NCBI RefSeq assembly: GCF_003996855.1
Contig: NZ_NRQY01000001.1
Coordinates: 1,354,042-1,399,326, forward strand
Length of the DNA: 45,285 nucleotides
Reading direction: 5' to 3'
Source: Morganella morganii
GTDB taxonomy: Bacteria; Pseudomonadota; Gammaproteobacteria; Enterobacterales; Enterobacteriaceae
The notes under the pieces were generated by a model. That model made no database searches, was not told where the DNA came from, and was given only the letters and a program-made list of their open reading frames with translations. Position 1 is the first letter of the stretch; every line of letters starts with the position of its first letter. Position numbers and translations under genes: made by a program. Positions 28,958 to 37,517 of the stretch are shown here, piece after piece.

Positions 28958-29416
28958 GTGACTTTCCTATATATAAATAAATGCATTGCCATTTTGGCAG
29001 GTACTGGCCGGAAGCAAAAACTAAATGGAGGCACACAGCATATGAAACGGTCAAAGGCTATCCTGGATAACACTCAACTTAAACGCTCAAACTCAGTTGT
29101 CATACATAAAGCTGCTCTTTTTATCGGGCCGCAAGCATTAACTCATGAGTGGGGATGAATAGCAACTGGTTTATTACCGTGAACTTTAAAAAAAGTGAAA
29201 GAGTTCAAATTTATTCACTTTTATCCGGCTAATTGTCTGCGATTTCAGCGTATTGAATAGCCGGAACCTCACCCCTGACTAGGGTAAGACTATTCTTAAT
29301 AATCCGCACATCATAACAGTTACCCTTCACAAACCCCGTAACTGTTCTGCGCGATTGCGTTCCGGATATGTTAATATAATGTATCAGAACAGCAGCAGAC
29401 CTCCGGAGGTCATTCT
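28958..29416. other. Intergenic region between the cold-shock gene and ylaC
   Basis: This 459-bp stretch contains the cold-shock gene promoter and leader (minus strand), a possible small gene at 29042-29158 and the ylaC promoter region. A TATAAT at 29375-29380 could serve ylaC, though its -35 box is weak. GGAGG lies 8 bp before the ylaC ATG. Nothing else recognisable was found. Confidence 0.5.
29042..29158 (+). CDS. Possible 38-residue small protein
   Basis: A short frame starts at ATG with GGAGG 11-12 bases upstream. Its product is basic at the N-terminus (MKRSKAILDNTQLKRSNS) with a short hydrophobic patch (AALFIG), and ends LTHEWG. It is divergent from the cold-shock gene with 84 bp between starts. 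I do not recognise the family. The ribosome-binding site and the location make it better than a chance frame, but expression is unproven. Confidence 0.4.
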   Translation: MKRSKAILDNTQLKRSNSVVIHKAALFIGPQALTHEWG

Positions 29417-29914
29417 ATGGATGTCGTCAGAACACTTATTACCGGCGCTCTCGATAATATCAATCAGCGGGAGAAGCGGGACGGGAAACCCCGTTTCAGC
29501 AGTCATTTTATCCGCACCTATCCTTATTTATGTCTGGCGATGGTCGTATCCTATCTCGTACTGGGTGTTCTTATTTATTATGCTCCCTATTTCGGCGTTT
29601 ACTGGCTGCTCGGTTTCAGTGCCCTGTTCCTGGTAATGGCGGCAATTTTGCTTTTTGAAGTTAAACCGGTTTACCGTTTTTCCGATATCGGCGTGCTGGA
29701 TTTACGGGTGTGCTACAACGGTGAATGGTTTGTCAGTGAAACAGTGCCGCAGGAAACCCTGGCAGCGATACTTGCTCACCCGCAGGTCAGCGATGCGCTG
29801 AAGCAGGACATCCGCAATATGACAGAAACAAAAGGTACAGTATCATTTTATGACCTGCATCTGATGGCCTATCCGGAAAAACCGCGCTCTCACTGGATGA
29901 AAGGCGCGGCTTAA
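29417..29914 (+). CDS. ylaC: YlaC family inner-membrane protein
   Basis: The 165-residue product matches E. coli YlaC: NINQREKRDGKPRFSSHFIR near the N-terminus, two central membrane helices (~residues 36-83), then SDIGVLDLRVCYNGEWFVSE (enteric DVLDFRVCYNGEW). YlaC has no firmly established function. The ATG at 29417 has GGAGG upstream. Confidence 0.85.
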   Translation: MDVVRTLITGALDNINQREKRDGKPRFSSHFIRTYPYLCLAMVVSYLVLGVLIYYAPYFGVYWLLGFSALFLVMAAILLFEVKPVYRFSDIGVLDLRVCYNGEWFVSETVPQETLAAILAHPQVSDALKQDIRNMTETKGTVSFYDLHLMAYPEKPRSHWMKGAA

Positions 29915-29988
29915 GCTACTGTTTATGCCTGTTTTTTATTCATCCGGCTTACTTGCTGAGCAAACAGAATAAAATTATCTTTTTCCCG

Positions 29989-30017
29989 TTGACACAACCG
30001 GGACACCCCGTTAGTAT
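29989..30017 (+). promoter_or_regulatory. Promoter of tRNA-Asn copy 1
   Basis: TTGACA, 17 bases, TAGTAT, then a GC-rich discriminator (GCGCC) typical of stable-RNA promoters under stringent control. Confidence 0.85.
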
Positions 30018-30024
30018 GCGCCTC

Positions 30025-30038
30025 GTTCCCTCGGGAAC
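30025..30038 (+). other. Leader hairpin of tRNA-Asn copy 1
   Basis: GTTCCC-TC-GGGAAC lies between the promoter and the mature tRNA. Copies 2 and 3 have equivalent hairpins at 30260-30273 (GTTCCC-AA-GGGAAC) and 30545-30559 (GTTCTC-ACA-GAGAAC). The third changes both arms together. Confidence 0.65.
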
Positions 30039-30044
30039 AACGCT

Positions 30045-30120
30045 TCCTCCATAGTTCAGTCGGTAGAACGGCGGACTGTTAATCCGTATGTCGCTGGTTC
30101 GAGTCCAGCTGGAGGAGCCA
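30045..30120 (+). tRNA. tRNA-Asn(GUU), copy 1
   Basis: The 76-nt cloverleaf starts TCCTCCA, paired with TGGAGGA, then discriminator G and encoded CCA. The anticodon GTT is at 30078-30080 in CTGTTAA. GGTTCGAGTCC is the T-arm. The gene body is almost identical to enteric tRNA-Asn. Confidence 0.98.
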
Positions 30121-30129
30121 GATTTAAGA

Positions 30130-30154
30130 GCCCGCTCACTGAGCGGGCTTTTTT
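30130..30154 (+). terminator. Terminator after tRNA-Asn copy 1
   Basis: GCCCGCTC, ACT, GAGCGGGC form an 8-bp stem followed by six T. Confidence 0.93.
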
Positions 30155-30223
30155 CATTTCCGCCCCTGTTTATCCGCAATTGTTCAAGCCTTAGCCACTC
30201 AGTCATTTTTTTGCATTTTGCCC

Positions 30224-30252
30224 TTTACAAGCTGCCGCAGGATAGCTATGAT
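30224..30252 (+). promoter_or_regulatory. Promoter of tRNA-Asn copy 2
   Basis: TTTACA, 17 bases, TATGAT. The leader hairpin GTTCCC-AA-GGGAAC follows at 30260-30273. Confidence 0.8.
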
Positions 30253-30279
30253 TCACCCCGTTCCCAAGGGAACAACGCT

Positions 30280-30355
30280 TCCTCCATAGTTCAGTCGGTA
30301 GAACGGCGGACTGTTAATCCGTATGTCGCTGGTTCGAGTCCAGCTGGAGGAGCCA
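30280..30355 (+). tRNA. tRNA-Asn(GUU), copy 2
   Basis: Sequence identical to copy 1 over the 76-nt gene, including the encoded CCA, 235 bp downstream. It has its own promoter and terminator. Confidence 0.98.
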
Positions 30356-30364
30356 AATTCAAAA

Positions 30365-30389
30365 GCCTGCTCACTGAGCAGGCTTTTTT
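30365..30389 (+). terminator. Terminator after tRNA-Asn copy 2
   Basis: GCCTGCTC, ACT, GAGCAGGC form an 8-bp stem followed by six T. Relative to the first terminator both arms changed together (C-G to T-A), preserving pairing. Confidence 0.93.
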
Positions 30390-30508
30390 CATTTCTGTTT
30401 CCGCAGTTCTGAACCTGGTTTTATACCCGTTAACCCTGTGATTTCGATGATTATTCCGCCGAAATGCTCATAAGTGCGGCAAACAGTTCACATTCCCTGA
30501 TTTTCGCT

Positions 30509-30537
30509 TTGACAATCCTCACTGACCGCATTACTAT
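30509..30537 (+). promoter_or_regulatory. Promoter of tRNA-Asn copy 3
   Basis: TTGACA, 17 bases, TACTAT. The leader hairpin GTTCTC-ACA-GAGAAC follows at 30545-30559. Confidence 0.83.
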
Positions 30538-30564
30538 GCATCCCGTTCTCACAGAGAACACGCT

Positions 30565-30640
30565 TCCTCCATAGTTCAGTCGGTAGAACGGCGGACTGTT
30601 AATCCGTATGTCGCTGGTTCGAGTCCAGCTGGAGGAGCCA
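30565..30640 (+). tRNA. tRNA-Asn(GUU), copy 3
   Basis: Sequence identical to the other two copies over 76 nt, including the encoded CCA. Unlike them it has no recognisable hairpin terminator directly downstream, so its transcript may run into the pyrC upstream region. Confidence 0.98.
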
Positions 30641-30811
30641 GCGTTTATCTCTCCTGTCTGCCTCTCTGTTTTATCCGTATTATCCTGTTATCAGATCCTG
30701 AATATATAATGCCGTCCGGCAGCTCAATATCAATATTCCGTTTTCCGCCGGTAAAACGCAGAAACGCAAATTAACATGGTATTTACCGGCGAATCGTTCT
30801 ATCATCCTGTT

Positions 30812-30863
30812 CCGGCTTATGGCACCCGCCATCAGGTTATCCTTATACTTATTTCGGAGCCGG
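30812..30863 (+). promoter_or_regulatory. pyrC leader hairpin masking the ribosome-binding site
   Basis: CCGGCT (30812-30817) is the reverse complement of AGCCGG (30858-30863), and the second arm overlaps the pyrC GGAG site. A TATCAT at 30800-30805 places the likely start in the first CCGG. In E. coli and Salmonella, pyrC is controlled by start-site choice: C-started transcripts form a hairpin that blocks translation, and G-started ones do not. The layout here fits that mechanism. No good -35 was found. Confidence 0.6.
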
Positions 30864-30867
30864 TTCA

Positions 30868-31920
30868 ATGACTCATCCTGTTACTTCCCTGAAAATCCGC
30901 CGCCCTGACGACTGGCATATCCATTTCCGTGATGGTGCGATGCTCAGTACTGTTGTGCCTTTTACCAGTGAGTTTTTCGGGCGCGCCATTGTGATGCCGA
31001 ACCTGGTTCCGCCGGTCACCACCACCGATGCCGCTATTGCATACCGCGATCGCATCCTGGCCGCGGTGCCGCAGGGACACAACTTTACCCCGCTGATGAC
31101 CTGTTATCTGACCGATAATGCGGATACGGCTGAGATTGAACGTGGTTTCCGCGAAGGTGTGTTTACCGCCTGTAAACTGTATCCGGCAAATGCGACCACC
31201 AACTCTGCGCACGGCGTATCGGATATCCGTAATATTTATCCAGTGCTGGAGATGATGTCCCGCAACGGTATGCCGCTGCTGGTGCACGGTGAGGTGACAC
31301 ACGCTGATATTGATATTTTTGACCGCGAGGCCCGCTTCATTGATGATGTGATGATCCCGCTGCGCCGTGATTTCCCGGCACTGAAAGTGGTATTCGAGCA
31401 TATCACCACCAAAGAAGCCGCGCAGTATGTGCTGGACGGCGATGATAATGTCGCCGCCACACTGACACCGCAGCATCTGATGTTTAACCGCAACCACATG
31501 CTGGTCGGCGGTGTGCGTCCGCATCTGTTCTGTCTGCCGATCCTGAAACGTAATGTGCATCAGGAAGCACTGCGTCAGGCGGTGGCAGGCGGCTGCAAAC
31601 GGTTCTTCCTCGGTACGGACAGCGCCCCGCATGCACGCCACCGCAAAGAGTCTTCCTGCGGCTGTGCCGGGGTGTTCAATGCGCCGACCGCACTGGCTGC
31701 TTATGCTACGGTATTTGAGGAACTTAACGCACTTGCGCATTTTGAGGCCTTCTGTTCACTGAACGGCCCGGCGTTCTATGGCCTGCCGGTGAATGACGGC
31801 TTTATCGAATTAACCCGTCAGGAAGTGATCACACCGGAAACTATTAACGGTGCAGAGGATATTTTAGTGCCTTTCCTGGCCGGAACCGATGCCCGCTGGG
31901 ATGTTAAAATCTGCCGTTAA
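30868..31920 (+). CDS. pyrC: Dihydroorotase, PyrC
   Basis: PyrC interconverts carbamoyl-aspartate and dihydroorotate in pyrimidine synthesis, in the cytoplasm. The 350-residue protein has the complete two-zinc site of class II enzymes: His17 and His19 (DWHIHFRDG), the carbamylated Lys103 ([13 protein letters not shown]), His140 (LLVHGEV), His178 (FEHIT) and Asp251 (LGTDSAPH). [10 protein letters not shown] was chosen as the start, with a CGGAG site and the leader hairpin upstream. The neighbour bssS follows pyrC closely, as in other enterics (E. coli has dinI between them). Confidence 0.97.
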   Translation: MTHPVTSLKIRRPDDWHIHFRDGAMLSTVVPFTSEFFGRAIVMPNLVPPVTTTDAAIAYRDRILAAVPQGHNFTPLMTCYLTDNADTAEIERGFREGVFTACKLYPANATTNSAHGVSDIRNIYPVLEMMSRNGMPLLVHGEVTHADIDIFDREARFIDDVMIPLRRDFPALKVVFEHITTKEAAQYVLDGDDNVAATLTPQHLMFNRNHMLVGGVRPHLFCLPILKRNVHQEALRQAVAGGCKRFFLGTDSAPHARHRKESSCGCAGVFNAPTALAAYATVFEELNALAHFEAFCSLNGPAFYGLPVNDGFIELTRQEVITPETINGAEDILVPFLAGTDARWDVKICR

Positions 31921-31954
31921 GTAAAATAAACCAAGTACAAACACCCACCCCCTC

Positions 31955-31987
31955 AGAGCAATAAGGCGAAAATCGTCTTATTGCTCT
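31955..31987 (+). terminator. Hairpin after pyrC
   Basis: AGAGCAATAAG and CTTATTGCTCT form a long stem with a small internal mismatch and A-rich loop. No strong T-run follows, but the stem is stable and sits 35 bp past the stop. Confidence 0.6.
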
Positions 31988-32155
31988 GTTATTATGTTAA
32001 AAGAAGATAAATTTCCCGTTTTTTGCATAATAAAAGTCTTATCCACCTCTTTTTACTTTGCAAAAAGACCTTATACTGATATCACCCGTTGCTAACGGGA
32101 TGTCAGCTCTTAGTCAGAGATAGTTAACCATCTTGCCGTATGATTAGGAGGTTCA

Positions 32156-32413
32156 ATGAACGATAAAAAAGCCGTCATTCAGACTCATCCGGTTATCGGA
32201 TGGGACATCAGTACCGTCGACAGTTACGACGCTATGATGCTGCGCCTGCACTATTTGCAGGATCAGTCCCAGTCTCCCGAACATGCAGAAGTGGATAAAA
32301 CCATGTGGCTGACGACCGATGTCGCCCGCCAGTTGATTAACATACTTCAGGCCGGTATCGATAAAATTGAGTCCGGCGAATATTATAATCAGTCCGACAA
32401 TATCAGGCACTGA
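32156..32413 (+). CDS. bssS: BssS, biofilm regulator family
   Basis: The 85-residue product matches E. coli BssS (YceP, 84 residues): VIQTHPVIGWDISTVDSYDA, MLRLHYLQDQ, WLTTDVARQLINILQAGIDK and IESG. E. coli bssS affects biofilm and signalling phenotypes; the molecular mechanism is not settled. AGGAGG precedes the ATG. Confidence 0.92.
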   Translation: MNDKKAVIQTHPVIGWDISTVDSYDAMMLRLHYLQDQSQSPEHAEVDKTMWLTTDVARQLINILQAGIDKIESGEYYNQSDNIRH

Positions 32414-32434
32414 CAGACAAAGACTGCACAAGAG

Positions 32435-32452
32435 GGACACCATTTGGTGTCC
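32435..32452 (+). terminator. Terminator after bssS
   Basis: GGACACC, ATTT-type loop, GGTGTCC followed by TTTGTGTTTT. Confidence 0.85.
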
Positions 32453-32470
32453 TTTGTGTTTTCTGCGGCA

Positions 32471-32497
32471 AAAAAAAGACCACCCGGAGGTGGTCAG
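32471..32497 (-). terminator. Terminator of the ttrBCA operon
   Basis: GACCACC, loop CGGA, GGTGGTC, followed on the minus strand by eight T. Confidence 0.92.
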
Positions 32498-32557
32498 AAG
32501 TATTACATTTACGACTTATTATAATTGTTGGATGATGGGTTGAGGCAGATAGTGTTA

Positions 32558-35500
32558 TCAGACTGCGGAAATCCGCTCCACTTTCGCCGGCAATCCCTGC
32601 CGGACAGAAGCGCCGGTTACCCAGTCCAGCCAGGTGTTCGCCACCTGACGGGTCGGATCAGCGAAGCCCAGGTCGTTGATATTAATACCGGACGCGATGC
32701 GTTTATCCATCGCCAGCGCTTCGCCGTCAAGGTAGTGCTGACGTGCGCCCATTTCGTGATGTCCGTAACCGTGTTCAATCGCCACCACGCCCGGCATAAC
32801 GCCGGTCAGCAGGCTAATCTGTGCTTCAACACTGCCGCCCGGTGTGGTGATACGCACCAGGTCCCCGTGCTGCACGCCGAACTTCTCGCCGTCCGCCGGG
32901 TTGATCGCCACCAGGTTTGACGGTTTCACATGGTGCAGACGCTCAATCATTGTGGTTGAACTGCTCATCACATGGGATTTAAAGGACATCAGCTTCAGCG
33001 GCCAGCTTTCCGCCGGATAGACGCGGTCAATATCGCTGCCGTCAGACAGGCGCGGCGGATAATAGGACGGACATCCGCTGAAACGCTCGCCGGTGATGGC
33101 ATGGCGGTTCTGTGCCACTTCCGCATTCCAGATTTGCAGCGGCTGTTTCCACTGCGGCCCGGTTTTTTCCCCGTCCCAGCCCTTTTCATACGGCGCAAAA
33201 CGACCGCCGCGACTGAAGATATAAGCAACACGGCTGATTTCCTCTGCTTTCAGTACCTGCTGCATGGCAGGCATAATGCGATCCACCCCGGACAGGCGGA
33301 TATCCGCCTCTTTGGCTTCCGGCCCCGGTTTTTCACCCATAAAGGCGGTATTAGCGGCCACACGCAGATAGTAATCTTCTGCCGTGTTCAGCGGATAGGT
33401 GTTGCCGTCATTGTCCGCGATAGCATTGTCGCCGAATCCCGGCAGGTTCAGGGCTTTCGCCACCGCAATACAGAAGGATTCCATGGCTACCGGCTGACCA
33501 TCCGCCGTTTTTGCCACACGCGGCGCAACAACCGGCCAGCGGGCGGTGGTGGCTTTGGTCTGCACACCGGACCACGGCGCACTGAATCCCCAGCTTTCAA
33601 AGTTATGGGTATCCGGGACAATGTAGTCCGCCAGTGCGGTGGTTTCATTCATAAAGGCATCAATGCCGATAATCAGCGGCAGGTGTGCCGGGTCTTTCAG
33701 CTTCTCTTCCATCACCTGACGGATGCCCGCAATGCTATACAGCGGGTTAGTCATATTGGTGATCCAGGCTTTCAGCTTGTGCGGATACCCTTCCAGTGCG
33801 GAGCCGAGCTGCTCTGTCAGCTGACCGGCCGCCAGCGGATACCACGGCGCTTTGGCCGGGTACGGGTTCTGACCGGCAGACACCTTGTTTTTGTATTCAT
33901 CAGATTTTTCATAGACCGACTTACTGCGCGCCAGGTTCATGCCTTTCGGCTTCACTTTGCCCGGGAAGCTATCCATTTTGTAGCACGGCCCGTCATTGGC
34001 ACCGTTGAACTTGCCGCCGCCGACAGACACACCGCCTTTGAGATTCATGTTGCCGATCAGCGCGTTCAGCATGATCACCGCCCAGGCGTTATAAAATCCG
34101 TTACCGGACATCATGCCACCGTGGAAAATCACGGCTGCCTGACGTCCGTACGACGTCAGTGTTTTCGCCAGTGCGGCAATCGTTTCTTCCGGCACACCAC
34201 AGCGGGCGCTGTATTCTGCCGGGGTAAAGCACTGCGCAGATTCTTTCAGCAGCAGGAAACTGCTCTTCAGATTCACTGTGGTGCCGTCTGCCAGTGTGGC
34301 CGGCTGGCTGACGTCCAGTACCGCGCGGTCACAATTATCCGCCGGCACCAGTTCACCCTGCTCTGTCATCACCATATACACAGGCTCTTCGGATGTCTGT
34401 CCGCTCAGCGCTTCCGCTGTCAGATGCTGACCGGCCAGCGGGTGCGCATTATCAGTGATCACGAGGTGAGTCGCGTTTGTCCAGCTACTCTCACCAACGC
34501 GTTTCATGGACGCTTCTCCCAGAACGGCGAGATACTCCGCGTTGCAACGGTTGTTATCAATCATCCAGCGGATCATCCCCATCACCAGCGCGGAATCGGT
34601 ACCGGGGGTGATCGGAACCCAGTGTCCGTGGTCATTGGCGAGCGTGGTGGTCAGCGGCAGTGCCGGGGAGACAACCGCATAGTTAAAGCTGTCACGTATC
34701 CGTGCATTGGCCAGCTGACGCCCCTGCCGTTTGAACGGGTTACCGGACTGCGCCGGAGAGGTGCCGGAGAGGTGCCGAGGAACAGGGCAAACTTCACATA
34801 ATCCCAGTCCGGTTTGACGTGAGCGTTTTTGTCGAGGTCGTTCATCAGCGCCCCGGAACCGGCACGGTAAGCCAGCCCGCAGTACGAGCCGTGCGCACCA
34901 AAGTTTTTGCTGCCGAAGGCATTCTGGGCAAAGCGGCGGATAAAGGTATCGCGCCCGTCATCTCCGGCGTTGGTCACCAGTAACTGGTTTGCCACCGGGC
35001 CGAGTGCCGGCTGTGCCGGGTCAATCAGCGTATCGAGGTCACGGATAGCACGCAGTCCGTCCACATGGCCTTCCCCGAACAGATCACCGCCTTCCGTCAC
35101 TTCTTTAATCAGTTGTTCAAAGCTGATGCGCTGCCATTTGCCTTCACCGCGTTTACCGGCGCGCTTCATCGGCTCAAGGATACGCAGCGGACTGTGCAGC
35201 CCCTCCATCAGTGTCGCACCACGGGCACAGGCAGTAGATCGTCCCTCCAGGCCGCTTTCGCCGCCCATATTTTTCAGGGCTTCCGCCAGCGGTGTGTTAT
35301 ACGCGATATGGCGGTCATGTGAGAGCGGATGATACGGGTTACCGGCAATGCGGATCACCTGATTGGTTTCGCGGTCAACGCGGGCACGGATACCACACTG
35401 GGTCCAGCAACCGAAGCACTGGGTCATCGATACCGCCTGTGTATTTTCCGCCTGCCAGCCTTTCAGGGCATTCCCTTCTGGGATCAGCGAGTTGCCGTTA

Positions 35501-35649
35501 ATACGGTACAGAGTCACCTGGCCGGATGTGCCGTTCATCAGCCCGTCGACGGCGCGTTTCGCCACATCACGGTAGCTGTAACCGAATGCTGCCAGCCCGC
35601 CGATCGCCAAACCTGCTTTTAACCACTGACGTCTTGTTGACTTAGCCAT
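32558..35649 (-). pseudogene. ttrA: TtrA, tetrathionate reductase catalytic subunit, frameshifted
   Basis: TtrA is the periplasmic molybdopterin subunit that reduces tetrathionate to thiosulfate. A twin-arginine signal (STRRQWLKAGLAIGG) is followed by the Fe-S motif TQCFGCWTQCGIR and the TACARG motif. The match to TtrA runs in one frame to FLGTSPA (about codon 292), then continues in another from SGNPFKRQGRQLANAR to the C-terminus. The cause is an 11-bp tandem duplication at 34752-34773; removing one copy gives exactly 1027 codons, the normal length. Translation as it stands ends at 34651 (about 333 residues). The 8-bp overlap with ttrC is normal. Slippage between the direct repeats could restore the frame. 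Confidence 0.92.
34752..34773. repeat. 11-bp tandem duplication inside ttrA
   Basis: GCCGGAGAGGT occurs twice in direct succession, followed by a partial third copy (GCCG). It shifts the ttrA frame by two bases. Confidence 0.95.
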
Positions 35650-36706
35650 GTTGTACACCCCCGTCCTGCGCGACTTTCTGTTGATTCTGTACTTTGTTAT
35701 TAACCCAGCGGATACCTTCACGGAATATAATCACCAGAGCTATCCATAAACCGATCGTGCCGATAATGGCCTGAATACCGTCCGTGCCCATCGGCAGGCT
35801 GTACGGATTGTGCATGACATTATATTTAGGCAGCGTCTGTACCTGCATCAGCAGCAACCAGCGCAGCGACCAGGTCAGGAACAGGGTCAGCAGCGTGTGA
35901 ATGGTGACATACGCCACTGAACCGCGATGCGTCAGCAGACGAACCGCCAGCACCATCAGCGCAATCCACAGAACGATTTCACCCATGGCCAGCGTCCACC
36001 CGGTTGTGCCGAAACTCAGCTGAGCGCGGATAGCGGCACCGGAAACGGTATCACCGGCGATCCAGAATCCCATGCATACCGCCAGCAACAGCAGGGAAAC
36101 CACCTGCAAGCGTGCCAGTTGTGCCTGGTACTGCGGCTCACGGCGGGCGCCCAGCATCATCAGGGCAGGCAGTGCCTGTAATGCACTGAAAAAGAGCAGT
36201 ACCGGAATCCAGTAGCTGAACCAGATCGGATGCGCACGCACCACGGAAACCTCACGGCCGGTATACAGCAGCAGGCCGATGGCAAATGCGGCACTGCCGA
36301 GCGCCACCCAGCGGGTCAGTTTAAATTGCTTATGCCAGATTTTGTCCGCCACCAGCGCCAGAAAATAAAGGCCGATACAGCCGGTAAACGCCAGCAGGAA
36401 CAGTGCGCCCCACGGCATCCACGACCACGGCGTCGGATAAGCATAGAAGTGCCAGACACGGGCGGTCTGATGCAGATCTGCTGTCAGTGCCATCGGCGCG
36501 GCAATCCCGAGGGTGATGCTGATAAAGACCGCGAGCATCTCCAGACGGGCATCCCGTTTGTCTCCCCGCCAGCGCTGCCAGCAGGCATACAGAGCTGCAC
36601 AGGCGGCTATCCCGATCATAAAGAAGTATTGCACCGCCCACGGCAGCCAGGTAATTTCCTGCGGCCGGGCCAGCACTTCCTGAATTAACATCGCTTGTTC
36701 AGTCAT
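35642..36706 (-). CDS. ttrC: TtrC, tetrathionate reductase membrane subunit (NrfD-like)
   Basis: TtrC is the integral membrane quinol dehydrogenase anchor of the complex. The 354-residue protein has about nine or ten hydrophobic segments and belongs to the NrfD/PsrC group. The start MTEQAMLIQEVL overlaps the ttrB stop by one base. An upstream ATG at 36724 lies inside ttrB. It overlaps ttrA by 8 bp. This is the only ttrBCA gene with an intact frame. Confidence 0.9.
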   Translation of the reverse strand: MTEQAMLIQEVLARPQEITWLPWAVQYFFMIGIAACAALYACWQRWRGDKRDARLEMLAVFISITLGIAAPMALTADLHQTARVWHFYAYPTPWSWMPWGALFLLAFTGCIGLYFLALVADKIWHKQFKLTRWVALGSAAFAIGLLLYTGREVSVVRAHPIWFSYWIPVLLFFSALQALPALMMLGARREPQYQAQLARLQVVSLLLLAVCMGFWIAGDTVSGAAIRAQLSFGTTGWTLAMGEIVLWIALMVLAVRLLTHRGSVAYVTIHTLLTLFLTWSLRWLLLMQVQTLPKYNVMHNPYSLPMGTDGIQAIIGTIGLWIALVIIFREGIRWVNNKVQNQQKVAQDGGVQHG

Positions 36707-37289
36707 CAGTGGATCTCCTGCCATAATGCGGGCTGTCCGCGGTTTTCCAGCGGATGAACAAAGGCGTCATCCAGTCCCAGATAGAACACCTGCGGCAGTG
36801 TGCCGTTTTCCGGTTTCAGTACCTTAATCGCCGCTTCGTGCTCTCTGAGCATTTTGCTGATGGTGCTGGACGGATCTTTCAGGTCACCGATAATACGCGC
36901 ACCGCCGACACAGCGGGTGTTATCCACCACCACAATACCGTCTTCGCGCTGGAAGGTAGCCTGTACCGGACAAACCGGCACACACGGCGGATTATCACAA
37001 TGGTTGCACAGACGCGGCAGCAGCACGTTGGTTGTTGCCTCTTCATTACGAATCTGAATCTGATACTGACTGACACTGGTGCGGAACTGCCCCTGCGGGC
37101 TCTGATTTTCAACAGAACAGCTGACGGTACAGGACTGACAGCCGACACAGCGGCGTAAATCAATCAGCATACCGTAGCGTTTTGACGGGTCGGCGAAAAA
37201 TGCAGACCTGCCTCCGCCATCGGAACCAGGGCCGTACCTGCTGTCAGGACGCCCAGGTTTTGCAGAAATTTTCGTTTGCCAAGATCCAT
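36706..37289 (-). pseudogene. ttrB: TtrB, Fe-S subunit, frameshifted and internally deleted
   Basis: TtrB carries electrons from TtrC to TtrA through four 4Fe-4S clusters. The first frame (MDLGKRKFLQNLGVLTAG, Tat-like signal) ends at TGA near 37164. The match then continues one frame over with YGMLIDLRRCVGCQSCTVSC and CNHCDNPPCVPVCP. One missing base in an A-run (37180-37183) explains it. A second lesion joins NTRCVG directly to GARIIGDLKDP. Salmonella TtrB has ~46 residues between, including the third and fourth cluster motifs (CAYCVQACP, CTFC). The two CVG codon groups at the ends of that segment suggest deletion between short repeats. It spans 195 codons once the base is restored. Confidence 0.9.
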
Positions 37290-37420
37290 ACTGCTCTCCG
37301 GTGTATTTGGAACTTCATTGCTCGTCGTATTCAAACCCAACCAAAAAGGAATAAACATGTTGTTGGGTAAAGGGATATGTCATTATGGGGATTGTAAAAA
37401 TTGCCGGAGATTTCCCCTAT

Positions 37421-37434
37421 TGTGGTTAACCACA
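37421..37434. promoter_or_regulatory. Perfect palindrome between ttrB and ttrS
   Basis: TGTGGTTAACCACA is a perfect 14-bp palindrome in the divergent ttr control region. It is a candidate binding site for the LuxR-type regulator TtrR encoded nearby. The assignment is inference from position and symmetry. Confidence 0.5.
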
Positions 37435-37448
37435 TAACGGGGAATACG

Positions 37449-37462
37449 TTGATCTAAAACAA
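37449..37462. promoter_or_regulatory. FNR-like site between ttrB and ttrS
   Basis: TTGAT-CTAA-AACAA matches the FNR consensus TTGAT-N4-ATCAA at 9 of 10 informative positions. In Salmonella ttrBCA is under FNR and TtrR control. The site is 160 bp from ttrB and 56 bp from ttrS, so which promoter it serves is unclear. Confidence 0.5.
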
Positions 37463-37517
37463 CAGATTTTTCTCAGAAAACAGACTCAGGACGCACTGAC
37501 CCCGGGACATATGTAAG

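Noticed and set aside
30045..30640. Evenly spaced repeats resembling an array
   Set aside because: The repeats are complete tRNA-Asn genes with promoters and terminators, not a CRISPR or other repeat array.
32972..34801. A 609-codon plus-strand open frame
   Set aside because: It lies wholly antisense to ttrA, which has clear domains and codon usage. The product is His/Arg-rich, the usual signature of an antisense shadow.
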